From RBC101 sp052387735 (lineage in GTDB: Bacteria; Gemmatimonadota; Gemmatimonadetes; Gemmatimonadales; Gemmatimonadaceae), in the NCBI GenBank assembly GCA_052387735.1, contig JBQTIW010000226.1, positions 1-26,965 of the forward strand: a DNA stretch of 26,965 bases. The letters run 5' to 3'. The notes beneath the pieces are model-generated. The model saw only the letters and a program-made list of their open reading frames with translations. It was not told the DNA's origin and searched no databases. A program made the translations under genes and the position numbers. Within the stretch, counting starts at the first letter, position 1; every line of letters begins with the position of its first letter. Below are positions 17,701 to 24,229 of this stretch, in pieces.

Positions 17701-17804
17701 GATCTCGCGTCGCCACCTTCGACCGGAACTTCAACCGGCGCATCGTACAGACCATATTCACAGCCGTCTTCCAGATGCAGTTTTTTGCCGGGGCTGCCCG
17801 GTGA
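11733..17804 (+). CDS. SprA-like giant outer-membrane translocon protein
   Basis: A protein of 2023 residues. It starts at TTG 11733 or GTG 11736, since no other start lies between them and the upstream in-frame stop; neither has a good ribosome site. A signal peptide covers residues 1-24 (ALAALAVALAASAGA, then Gln). Several segments resemble SprA, the roughly 36-strand barrel through which type IX secretion clients cross the outer membrane: the stretch near residue 156 (VGNVFFTPPPSQFITAG, then FGVQASARFG), AYIESFENEGG near 695 (compare the 'AYIDDFEG' region), GYRELRLWARG near 1178, and AEVWIDDIRLADL near 1335. The rest is long beta-strand-rich sequence ending in barrel-like repeats. An acidic EF-hand-like patch (LDEEDIDQDNALN) lies in the middle. 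It probably forms an operon with the cyclase-like gene 22 bp downstream. No other T9SS component is in the window, so the secretion role is inferred from family. Confidence 0.78.
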   Translation: MVRADRPVALAALAVALAASAGAQSPRRDSARVASPGDSARARARLGGVDSLAQLFRDGLARSDLRIELSTRLEAKAQQTRNERCGTSVLRAGFSCRSPFTPALDAQFSLRSAGGFTDRTKVDVDYDSQREFDGSNTIALSYLGKPTAKLQRVEVGNVFFTPPPSQFITAGIPSGNFGVQASARFGPVRLTGIAAQQKGNVIRDQVFSVGGSTVHTEQREIEDYQIEPRRFFLSIDPALLGSSFPNIDILDGQGMQRLAQSLADTVRPARVFIYRLVLGGQPPNPNGPRFQLLGDPLSRPGPPYELLREGVDYYIDPSLLWFALVRPLGLNSERLVVAYSFRIAGRDSVIARLGGTPDLEFAPGSQQFAHLVWDPQLSPAQPAFRREIRSVYRLGGDDLRRETVQLRIVAGTSAEQEKPPGGFASTYLQLFGLSQINNPSTFDAENRLWPRPNDPNFLVSAIPGTRIFRDQFVVFPSLEPFSRRGLARPAEVAANDTIYRTPNEYIYSPQHPQSFYRLIARYDVSGGSAGTIALNSVQIRPGSERLAMEGRPLVRGVDYEIDYELGRVLLLRPDTLSRHARRVVVRYEENPLFATVPTSILGLSSQWTFGSGQLAFTAISQSQRTTFTRPPLGFEPQSAIVAGLSGNMGWELPRLTRWIGGRTDSVTGRALAPARLEVTVELAVSQPRQQKRQQAYIESFENEGGVNVNLLDAQWQLSSQPSLGRVLAPRVGASTLDTSRATALAYQNAGTGRDGRLVQFTIQDIDPQASLTGTGVAPPEQILWLSLYPLSVGGKFDATRNRYQWQTGVRLGGRRWRSIRTTFGVGGSGIDLSRGEQLEFWTLIDTTVVRRGRNPTLVFDFGDLSENSVALGPDSVVVRGADSLYLGRHLEGFDRLDSERDPFSRAFNADVNDLGLAGDVVERLRIITTPEPVTASNFAICALSRGRNRVLGDNQANCTARNGRLDEEDIDQDNALNFRGAERELERVRRFVVDLADRRFYTRVGKCGAVVRDVNDGIPADARLCWVQVRLPFATPDDSTAGGPSIRRVRGLRLTVVSGTQLDDAQFSMTPIGRLRVVGAPWLKRSDRPLSGVGGVEAALGGSVIAATIGTQDRDSTRGIFYQSPPGVSDQPDQASGVFGSQQVQINERSLRLLATRLGVGERAEAFFRFPEGQRSLMGYRELRLWARGRGRGWGQTSDLQFFVKLGRDADNFYLYRAPAAAGNTRAAWEPEVRVHFERFYALRARLQNAFLRGDQSSLGCTGVDSVLLARSGLPIGFRSARHAACEDGYMVYTVDPAVTPPNLAAVQELAVGIVRIDSLRGSDPLLPSDTAEVWIDDIRLADLVNTVGYAGEVSATLSAGDVGSLRFALRRRDPHFRQIGESPSFLNSDDLEIAATWRLDRALPRDLGLAIPLTITHRASQVDPEFVTRSDIRGSAIDGLRTPRVRSTSLAVSVRRTTPDGPWYLNALNNVVFDGSANLIGNRTEFQDASVRDLQVGVDLASRGFFDMPVTDRPPGEGWGIPIRLFGGAPSFLRLTPSYVRVTSAIVQSDDKRSSYLKPAPASDDPRTLAQGEQRLWRSVSAMEWQLLPAVTARWDASSVHDLRTYDGATLNAVAARRERGALLGLDVGLERERTMTSSLSIAPALHAWVRPRLALGSTFGMLRDPNNRSLVVAFGPSDEPVPSLVRRTGNTQYLTAAATIDPALGMTQWRGEGSALTRIARVIRPFDVTVSRNQLASYDGIPVAPGVGFQFGLGTIDGFRSLEGFIASNAGASTDVVVTNVFALPAGVALTNRAQRTASRHWNRRVVDRTTQIEGDQVVYPDVALRWSGQPQLLRGMFSTLGFTARALRARQTWTTPSDLPGGNAEVRRSQQLSLPLSASLVTAWGNIALAGTYAYSRRVDSLPGSVAKGRTSDLVTDMSKSFPLPTSWRLPSPLRARMSYQETLAENFVSNAAVVGARSRLTDNGRRAVNLNLDTDLSETMTFSVQGSRVATFDRNFNRRIVQTIFTAVFQMQFFAGAAR

Positions 17805-17826
17805 GCCTCTTTCCCGGAGCGGGCGG

Positions 17827-18735
17827 GTGAGCATGCGTCGAACACTCACAGCAATGGTGCTGCTCGCCGCGTGCCAGCGCGGCGCCGCGAATCCCGCGCC
17901 TGGCCCTTTTGACGGAGTGCAGGCGCTCGACTATGTCCGGCAACAACTGGCATTTGGACCGCGCGTCCCCGGGACCGAGGCCCATCGTAAGGGAGGCGAC
18001 TGGATCACCTCGATGATGAAGCAGCGATCCGACACGGTGGTCGAGCAGCGGTGGATGCACGTGACCGCCTCGGGCGATTCGCTTCCGATGCGCAACATCT
18101 TCGCGCGCTACCGGCCGGATCTGGCGGACCGGATCCTCTACGTCGCACACTGGGATAGCCGACCCATCTCGGAAATGGCGTCCGACCCCGCGCAGCGGAA
18201 GCTGCCGGTGCCAGGTGCCAACGACGGCGCGTCGGGCGTCGCGCTGCTCATCGCGTTAGGCGATCTGCTGACCAAGACACCACCGTCGGTGGGCGTCGAC
18301 TTCCTGTTTACCGATGGCGAGGACTACGGCGACTTCGGACCCCCTGAGGTCGATGTGCTGCTCGGCGCCAAGTACTTCGCCGAGCACCTGCCATCCCCCG
18401 AGTACCGGCCGCTGTTCGGCATCCTGTTTGACATGATCGGCGATCGTGACCTGATGCTCGGGAAGGAAGGACATTCGGTGGACAAGGCGGGCGATGTCGT
18501 CGACCGCGTGTGGCGCGTCGCCGGTGAACTGGGGTACGGACAATACTTCACCCCGGGGAACATCGGTCCAGTGACCGATGATCACGTGCCGCTCCTGGCC
18601 AAAGGACTCCCGGTGATCGACGTGATCGATCTCGGGTTCCCCTGGCATCACACGCCCGAGGATACCATCGACAAAGTGTCGTCGGTGTCGCTCAAGATCG
18701 TGGGTGATGTGGCGTGGGCAATGCTTCGGCGCTGA
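17827..18735 (+). CDS. M28-family lipoprotein, type II glutaminyl cyclase-like
   Basis: A zinc-enzyme lipoprotein of 302 residues. The GTG at 17827 has GGAG seven bases upstream; the ATG at 17833 is an alternative. The N-terminus has the lipobox LAAC (MVLLAAC). M28-fold residues are in order: HWD (H108, D110), D133 in NDGASG, E165 in DGEDYG, D202 in FDMIGD, and H274. Two features favour glutaminyl-peptide cyclotransferase over aminopeptidase: DDH at 251-253 and the Trp-His pair (W273-H274) in PWHHTPED. These match the human QC pattern with D305 and W329-H330. Type II QCs convert N-terminal Gln of exported proteins to pyroglutamate and are known in Porphyromonas and relatives. It follows the SprA-like gene by 22 bp, so co-transcription is likely. 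An M28 aminopeptidase remains the alternative. Confidence 0.8.
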   Translation: MSMRRTLTAMVLLAACQRGAANPAPGPFDGVQALDYVRQQLAFGPRVPGTEAHRKGGDWITSMMKQRSDTVVEQRWMHVTASGDSLPMRNIFARYRPDLADRILYVAHWDSRPISEMASDPAQRKLPVPGANDGASGVALLIALGDLLTKTPPSVGVDFLFTDGEDYGDFGPPEVDVLLGAKYFAEHLPSPEYRPLFGILFDMIGDRDLMLGKEGHSVDKAGDVVDRVWRVAGELGYGQYFTPGNIGPVTDDHVPLLAKGLPVIDVIDLGFPWHHTPEDTIDKVSSVSLKIVGDVAWAMLRR

Positions 18736-18870
18736 AGGCGAGCTGATGTCGGAGTTGCCGCTTGCTGGAGCTTCTTGCGCGTGCGGGTCGTGGTGCTGGT
18801 GCTGTTTCCAGATCAGCCGCAGCGACCGGTTCCAGCACGCAGCAACCAACCACCAGCCCCGACGCGTCCG

Positions 18871-21366
18871 CTATCCGTGTTCCAGCGTGAAGTAAAACGT
18901 CGCTCCCGCCTCGGGCGCGCTCTCGGCCCATACCCGCCCGCCATGCGCGGCAACGATGCGATGGACCGTTGCCAGACCTACGCCGGCGCCCTCGAACTCG
19001 TCCGATTTGTGCAGTCGCTGGAACGGTGAGAACAGCCGTTCTGCGTAACGAGGATCGAAGCCCACGCCATTGTCACGCACGAACGTTGCGACCACGCCAT
19101 CTTCCCGTGCCTGGCCGACTTCAATGCAGGCCGTGTCCCGGCGTGACGTGTACTTCCACGCATTGTCGAGCAGGTTCTGCAGCGCAATCGAGACGAGCCG
19201 CTCGTCGGCCGTGGCCGTCAGGTTCGGATGCACTGTCGTGCGCACCCAGCGCTCGGCGTCTCCGGACGCGAGGCCCCGCAGGATTTCCGATGCCATTGCG
19301 CTGAGGTCGATCGGGGAGCGCTGCAAGTCGGTCGTGGAGAGCTGACTCAGTCGCAAGAGGTCGTCGACCAGGGCCTTCATACGCAGGGCCGCGCCGTGGA
19401 TACGGCGAGCATGGTCGCGGGACTCGTTCGGGCTTCCGTGTTCGAGATCCTCGAGCAGCGCGCGGCTGAACCCTTCCACGCTTCGGAGCGGCGCGCGCAG
19501 GTCGTGCGACAGCGAGTAGCCGAACGCTTCGAGCTCGCGGTTGGCCATCGCCAGCTGGGCCGTTCGCTCTTCCACGCGTCGTTCCAGGGCCTCGTTGAAC
19601 CGACGGGCGCTCTCCTCGGCGGCCTTGCGGTCGGAAATGTCCGTTGACGACCGTAGCACGTGCGTCACCGCGCCACTCTCACTCGAGATGGGAATGATCG
19701 CAACCTCGGCGAACCGGCGTCCCGCCGGCGTGACGATCTGGTCTTCGAAGCGTTGCACCTGGCGAGTCGTGATCGCTTCGCGCGCAAACGCGAGGTTGCG
19801 CTGGAACTGGGCCTCGGTGAAGCCGGGCAACCCGCGGATGACCTGCTCCGCGGGCAGTCCAAGGATGTCGAGATCGGTGGTCCCTGGCCAGAATCGCTCC
19901 CACACCTCGCGCGCGGCGCGGTTGAGGTGAACGAGCCGCATCGTCGACGCGCCGTCGACGGCGAACAGCAGCTGCACTTCGTGTGTTGCGTCGGAGACGG
20001 CAGCAAACCGCACCTCACTCTCGCGCAGACGCCGCTCGGAGGTCCGCGCCTGAGTGACGTCACGAGCCGTCGCCAGCAGATATCGCGTGCGATTGCCCTC
20101 GCGCATCGGCACCAGGGTCGTCTCCACGAGCCGGAGGCCATCCGGTGAAGGAGTCTCGACCTCGTAGTCGATCACCGCACCGGTGTCGATCGCGGTCCGC
20201 ATGCGCTCCATGTGTACCGCCGCGTCGTCGGGATGCACGCCGAGCAGCGCGCGGATCTCCTCGGGAGTGTGACCGAAGAAGTCCTCGTCCGTGAGTCCGG
20301 GTCGCCACTTCTTGAGCACGCTCGTCCAGTTCTCGTTGGCCATGACCACGCGCTGCTCGCCGTCGGTTCCGATCTCGTAGAGTGTGTGCACGTCCCGCGT
20401 GCCCTGAAACACCAGCGCGAGCTTGCGCTCGACATCCCGCGATTGGAGCAACGCATCCTCGCGTTCGGAGATCGACGCCGCCCCGGCCAGTACCATCAGG
20501 ACCATCATCACGTGAAACGCCTGCACGTTCAGCACGTTGCTCCCGGACGGCGACACGAGCGCGCCCGTGCCTAACGAAACGCCGATGGTGCCGGCGATCG
20601 ACAGCACCACGACGATCGCGGCCGCAACCCTGACCTCCGCGCGCAGGCTGGTCCACAGCAGCAGCGGAAAGAGCGCCAGCCACATCGTGACCATGCGATT
20701 CCCGCTGCCGAGCGCGTAGGTGACGAGCACGAAGCCACTGACCGCGGCCGCCGCCAGGAGCATGGACGCGAGCTCCGCCCGTCCCGGGCGCCGCACCGGG
20801 GGACGGCGACCGAGCCAAAGGAGGAGTGCAGGCGAAAAGGCAAGGATGCCGATCGCGTCACCGAGCGCCCACGACAGAAACGCCATCGGAGCTGCCGACG
20901 GACGCAGTGTACCCAGGGCGGTGAGGATCGCGACACCGGCCGCCGCGCCGCACGTGCTCGCGACCGCAGCGATCCAGGCGAGCCGGATGGAGTCATCCGC
21001 ACTCGTAAATCGCACGACGAGCTTCGCGCGTCGCAGCACGGCGGTCGCGACCGCCAGCTCCACCGCCAGCGGGAGCACCAGCAGCGCCGCGATGGCGGTT
21101 GAACGACCGTCCAGCCAGGCGCCGAGAAACGTTCCGAAGGCGATGCCGGGGAACAGCTTCCACCCGCGCAGCACGATGGCGGCGAGCGCCACGGCGCTGG
21201 CCGGCCACACCATCGCCACCTCGCCGCCCGTGCGCGCCACAAACAGCCCGTAGCACACCGCGGCGAAACTGGCGAGAAGCGTCCAGACGTTCTCCACCAC
21301 AACGGAATGAGAACCTGCCCGGGCCTTCTGGTCCGTCGCCGGTTGGGACTCATTCACGTCGTGCAT
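18871..21366 (-). CDS. MASE1-PAS-PAS sensor histidine kinase
   Basis: A membrane sensor kinase of 831 residues. The N-terminal third (about 25-310) is a multi-pass MASE1-like sensory domain with eight or so hydrophobic segments (for example VCYGLFVARTGGEVAMVWPA). Two PAS domains follow (about 325-450 and 455-585), then a HisKA domain with the phospho-acceptor H621 in SHDLRAPLRS. The HATPase_c domain has an N-box (LLDNAWKYTS), G1 (DNGVGF) and G2 (GAGVGLATV) motifs intact. It has no receiver domain and no adjacent response regulator, so it is an orphan kinase. The ATG at 21366 is chosen because MASE1 begins soon after; the ATG at 21414 is an alternative, and neither has a clear ribosome site. 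It converges with the M28/QC gene across a 135-bp gap (18736-18870) that shows no strong hairpin. Confidence 0.88.
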   Translation of the reverse strand: MHDVNESQPATDQKARAGSHSVVVENVWTLLASFAAVCYGLFVARTGGEVAMVWPASAVALAAIVLRGWKLFPGIAFGTFLGAWLDGRSTAIAALLVLPLAVELAVATAVLRRAKLVVRFTSADDSIRLAWIAAVASTCGAAAGVAILTALGTLRPSAAPMAFLSWALGDAIGILAFSPALLLWLGRRPPVRRPGRAELASMLLAAAAVSGFVLVTYALGSGNRMVTMWLALFPLLLWTSLRAEVRVAAAIVVVLSIAGTIGVSLGTGALVSPSGSNVLNVQAFHVMMVLMVLAGAASISEREDALLQSRDVERKLALVFQGTRDVHTLYEIGTDGEQRVVMANENWTSVLKKWRPGLTDEDFFGHTPEEIRALLGVHPDDAAVHMERMRTAIDTGAVIDYEVETPSPDGLRLVETTLVPMREGNRTRYLLATARDVTQARTSERRLRESEVRFAAVSDATHEVQLLFAVDGASTMRLVHLNRAAREVWERFWPGTTDLDILGLPAEQVIRGLPGFTEAQFQRNLAFAREAITTRQVQRFEDQIVTPAGRRFAEVAIIPISSESGAVTHVLRSSTDISDRKAAEESARRFNEALERRVEERTAQLAMANRELEAFGYSLSHDLRAPLRSVEGFSRALLEDLEHGSPNESRDHARRIHGAALRMKALVDDLLRLSQLSTTDLQRSPIDLSAMASEILRGLASGDAERWVRTTVHPNLTATADERLVSIALQNLLDNAWKYTSRRDTACIEVGQAREDGVVATFVRDNGVGFDPRYAERLFSPFQRLHKSDEFEGAGVGLATVHRIVAAHGGRVWAESAPEAGATFYFTLEHG

Positions 21367-21420
21367 GGTCGGAGTGGGGAGACGTGCGCGTCGCGTCGCA
21401 ACGGCGGCGAGCATGCAATA

Positions 21421-21448
21421 AATCGATTCATGTCGCAAGGAATCGATG
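21421..21448. promoter_or_regulatory. Twin AATCGAT sites in the kinase/ComEA divergent region
   Basis: AATCGATT (21421-21428) and AATCGATG (21441-21448) are direct copies 20 bp apart, two helical turns, each built on the palindrome ATCGAT. They lie in the 117-bp gap between the kinase gene (-) and the ComEA-like gene (+), next to the only A+T-rich patch there. They could bind a regulator. If the kinase starts at 21414 they remain upstream of it. Confidence 0.25.
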
Positions 21449-21483
21449 CGGCATCCGCGAACCATCGGTCCAGATTCGGTTCC

Positions 21484-22095
21484 ATGCCATTGAAGGTCGA
21501 TCGCCTCCATGCGGCACTCGCCGTGCTCCTCGCCCTCGGCGTGGGGTATCGGGTGGTCTCGGGGCACCATGGCTCCACTGCCGCACCGTCGCCCGAACTC
21601 CGGGCGCAGCGCGCACTGGCAGGTCGGCCAGCAACCGCTCCGGCCCGCAAGCCGTCAAGCCGTGCTCGCCCGCCCTCGCAGGGACAAGGGGATAGCGCCG
21701 TCGCCTTCCGGGTCGAGCGCACCCCCACCGCGGCCATAGACCCCGCGTCGCGCTGGGTTGAACGGCCTCCCATGCCACCAGGCCCCCGGACGTCCGGTCT
21801 TCCGGTCCATCTTGATCGCGCGTCCGCGGCTGAGCTCGAGGGGCTCCCGGGAATCGGCCCCGCGCTCGCCCGCCGGATCGTCGAGGATCGGGAGAAGGTC
21901 GGACCCTTCGGTTCCTTGAGCGCATTGCAGAGAGTAAAAGGGGTGGGGAAACGGCTCGCCGAACGGCTCGCTCCGCTAGTGACTTTTGGGTTCACGGGGC
22001 GTCCCTCCAGTGTGATTTCCGTCCCGGAACCGGCCAGCACCGGAACCCGGAGGGAGTCGCGTCATCGAACGGCTCGCACCGCGCACCATTGGTGA
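21484..22095 (+). CDS. ComEA-like helix-hairpin-helix DNA-binding protein
   Basis: A protein of 203 residues with one N-terminal transmembrane anchor (about 9-23, ALAVLLALGVGYRV), a Pro/Ala/Arg-rich linker (about 30-108) and a double helix-hairpin-helix domain (about 109-168). The two hairpins are LPGIGPALARRI and VKGVGKRLAERL. This is the layout of ComEA, the periplasmic or membrane-anchored receptor that binds incoming double-stranded DNA during transformation. The ATG at 21484 puts the anchor at the N-terminus; the ATG at 21430 would add 18 residues. The last 35 residues after the domain are basic and low-complexity. It lies directly upstream of pilB, whose possible GTG start overlaps its stop (GTGA at 22092-22095). 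This supports a joint role in DNA uptake with the pilus machine. Other anchored HhH proteins of unknown role look similar. Confidence 0.72.
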   Translation: MPLKVDRLHAALAVLLALGVGYRVVSGHHGSTAAPSPELRAQRALAGRPATAPARKPSSRARPPSQGQGDSAVAFRVERTPTAAIDPASRWVERPPMPPGPRTSGLPVHLDRASAAELEGLPGIGPALARRIVEDREKVGPFGSLSALQRVKGVGKRLAERLAPLVTFGFTGRPSSVISVPEPASTGTRRESRHRTARTAHHW

Positions 22096-22145
22096 CTACT
22101 GCCGTTTCCCTCGAGCATTCGACGACTCGCCGACAGCCAACGGAC

Positions 22146-23972
22146 ATGGCAGCGCCTGCGGTAGCAGCTCCAGAGAAGATCGCGGATGCCCTGCTCCGGG
22201 AAGGTGTCATCACCAAAGAGCAGTTCGAGCGGGCGCGCCAGGAGTCCAAGCAGAGCAGCACGACCGTCAGCTACGCGCTCGTCAAGCTCGGGATTCTGCA
22301 AGAAGTCGAGCTGACCAAATACATCGCGCGGAACTCGCGCATGCCCGCCGTCGATCTGTCGAAGTTCGAGGTCGACCCGCGGATCATCAAACTGGTCCCG
22401 TCCGAGCTCGCCTCGAAGCACCTCGTGCTTCCGCTCAAACGCGACGGTCGAACGCTGACGGTCGCCGTCGCCGATCCCACGAACCTCGGCATTCTCGAGG
22501 ACCTCAAGTTCATCACCCGCTACGACATCTTCCCGGTCCTGGCGGGTGAATTCACGCTGCGCAACGTCATCGACAAGCAGTACGATCAGGGTGACGCGGC
22601 GATGCAGACGCTCCTCCAGGACATCACGGGGCTCGATGGTGACATCGAGGTCGTGGAGGACCGGGAAGAGGATGTGTCAGCGGCAGCGTTGGCGGCTGCG
22701 GTGGACGACGCCCCCGTCGTCAAGCTGATCAACGCGATCCTCACCGACGCGGTCAAGCGTGGCGCCTCGGACATTCACTTCGAGTGCTTCGAACACGAGC
22801 TGCGCGTGCGCTACCGCATCGACGGTGCGCTGCAAGAGGTGATGAAGCCGCCCCTCAAGCTCAAGGCAGCGCTGATCTCGCGTTTCAAGATCATGGCCCA
22901 GCTGAACATTGCCGAGCGGCGGGTGCCACAAGACGGCCGCATCAAGCTGAAGATCGGCAATAAGGTCATCGACTACCGCGTGTCCACGCTGCCGACGCTC
23001 TTCGGCGAAAAGGTCGTGCTGCGAATTCTCGACAAGGGCAACCTGACCTTGGACCTCGAGAAATTCGGCATCGAGCCCGGCGCGGAAAAGCAGCTGATGG
23101 AAGCGATCATGAACCCCTACGGTATGGTGCTCGTCACGGGCCCCACGGGTTCAGGAAAGACAACAACGCTCTACTCCGCGCTCTCCAAGATCAACAACAT
23201 CGACGTCAACATCATGACGTCGGAAGATCCTGTCGAATACAACCTGTTCGGGATCAACCAGGTGCAGGTGCGGAACGAGATCGGGATGACCTTCGCCGCA
23301 GCGCTGAAGGCGTTTCTGCGTCAGGATCCCAATATCATCATGGTCGGCGAGGTGCGAGACCTCGAGACCGGTGGTATCGCCATCAAGGCGGCGCTCACCG
23401 GCCACCTCGTGCTCTCGACGTTGCACACCAACTCCGCGCCCGAGACGGTCACGCGACTCCTCGACATGGGGCTCGAGCCCTTCAACGTCGCGTCGGCGCT
23501 CAACCTGGTGCTGGCCCAGCGCCTCGTGCGCCGTATCTGCCCGCGGTGCAGGAAGAGATACACGCCTGACGAGACGGAGCTGGCGGGCGCAAAGGTGAGG
23601 CACGATACAAGCCTGCGCGCACTGCGGTTCACCGAACAGGCGCTGCAGGACGCAAAGGCCCGCGCCCTTCCCGACGCAGCCCCGCATCTGGAGAAGCTCT
23701 CCCTCGATACGACGGTCGGTGAATTGCCCTTCTTCCGAGGGCGCGGCTGCGACGATTGCAGCGGCAGCGGCCTCAAGGGACGCCAGGGACTGTATGAAGT
23801 CATGTTCATGACCCCCGAGGTGCGGAAGCTGATCCTCATGAACGTCGGCGCACAGGAGATCAAGGACGCGGCCATCGACCAGGGGATGCTCACCCTCCGC
23901 ATGGACGGGTGGCTCAAGGTCCTGAAGGGAGTCACGACGCTGGAGCAGGTGATTCGGGAGACGTCGGTCTAG
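22146..23972 (+). CDS. pilB: Type IV pilus assembly ATPase PilB
   Basis: A 608-residue GspE/PilB-family secretion ATPase that powers pilus extension from the cytoplasm. The N-terminal GSPII_E_N domain (about 8-150, EKIADALLREGVITKEQFERA) is followed by the ATPase core: Walker A GPTGSGKTTT at about 332-341, Walker B region IIMVGEVRD near 397, and the His box with HLVLSTLHTN after it. The zinc-binding tetracysteine motif is present: C465/C468 (CPRC) and C535/C538 (CDDC). The 66 residues between the pairs are unusually long. The ATG at 22146 was chosen because the domain starts right after it; a GTG at 22092 that overlaps the ComEA-like stop is an alternative, but its first codons have low G/C third positions. 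pilT and pilC follow, so this is a pilus motor cluster. Confidence 0.93.
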   Translation: MAAPAVAAPEKIADALLREGVITKEQFERARQESKQSSTTVSYALVKLGILQEVELTKYIARNSRMPAVDLSKFEVDPRIIKLVPSELASKHLVLPLKRDGRTLTVAVADPTNLGILEDLKFITRYDIFPVLAGEFTLRNVIDKQYDQGDAAMQTLLQDITGLDGDIEVVEDREEDVSAAALAAAVDDAPVVKLINAILTDAVKRGASDIHFECFEHELRVRYRIDGALQEVMKPPLKLKAALISRFKIMAQLNIAERRVPQDGRIKLKIGNKVIDYRVSTLPTLFGEKVVLRILDKGNLTLDLEKFGIEPGAEKQLMEAIMNPYGMVLVTGPTGSGKTTTLYSALSKINNIDVNIMTSEDPVEYNLFGINQVQVRNEIGMTFAAALKAFLRQDPNIIMVGEVRDLETGGIAIKAALTGHLVLSTLHTNSAPETVTRLLDMGLEPFNVASALNLVLAQRLVRRICPRCRKRYTPDETELAGAKVRHDTSLRALRFTEQALQDAKARALPDAAPHLEKLSLDTTVGELPFFRGRGCDDCSGSGLKGRQGLYEVMFMTPEVRKLILMNVGAQEIKDAAIDQGMLTLRMDGWLKVLKGVTTLEQVIRETSV

Positions 23973-24229
23973 GGGGGGGAACGGGAGAGGGGATGAAGCT
24001 CGAAGTTTGTCCCGACTTCTGTGCGCTGTGCGAAAGGTCACAGGCGTGACGCGGGCCTCCTGTGGCAGTCCTTGATGTGGCTGAACGGTCGGTCGAACCG
24101 GGGCCAGGAGAAAGTGAGACACATGCAGATGCTCGTGCCAGCAACGATGACCGCGCAGCGCACGCTTCCTGGAGCGCGCGCCATCGGGCGTTTCCTCTCC
24201 CGTCTCCCGAGTCCCGCCTCCCGACTCGT
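23973..24229 (+). other. 257-bp pilB-pilT spacer with a possible leader ORF
   Basis: No domain-bearing gene lies here. A small frame with GTG/ATG starts at 24114/24123 is preceded by AGGAGA (24106-24111) and ends at the TGA 24231-24233, which overlaps the pilT ATG as ATGA. It would encode 36 residues from the ATG (MQMLVPATMT...). The pilT ATG itself has no ribosome site, so this short frame could deliver ribosomes to pilT. The spacer also has 10-bp inverted copies ACGGGAGAGG (23981-23990) and CCTCTCCCGT (24194-24203), and the heptad repeat at 24196-24223. Confidence 0.4.
24196..24223 (+). repeat. Pyrimidine heptad repeat NNTCCCG x4 before pilT
   Basis: Four units in perfect 7-bp phase: TCTCCCG, TCTCCCG, AGTCCCG, CCTCCCG. 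They end seven bases before the pilT start codon and occupy the place where a ribosome site would be expected. The unit resembles the TCYCCGC heptads at 6964-6991, suggesting one family of short intergenic repeats in this genome. Confidence 0.6.

Noticed and set aside
18736..18870. Possible terminator between the M28/QC gene and the kinase gene
   Set aside because: Only a 7-bp GTGCTGG/CCAGCAC pair with a loop of over 30 nt was found; it is too weak to call.
18746..18895. 49-codon plus-strand Cys-rich frame (CACGSWCWCC) with GAAGG seven bases upstream of its ATG
   Set aside because: It overlaps the 3' end of the convergent kinase gene and shows no known family. The Cys/Trp cluster comes from a TGC/TGG-rich patch. 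A ribosome site alone is too little, though conservation in relatives would revive it.
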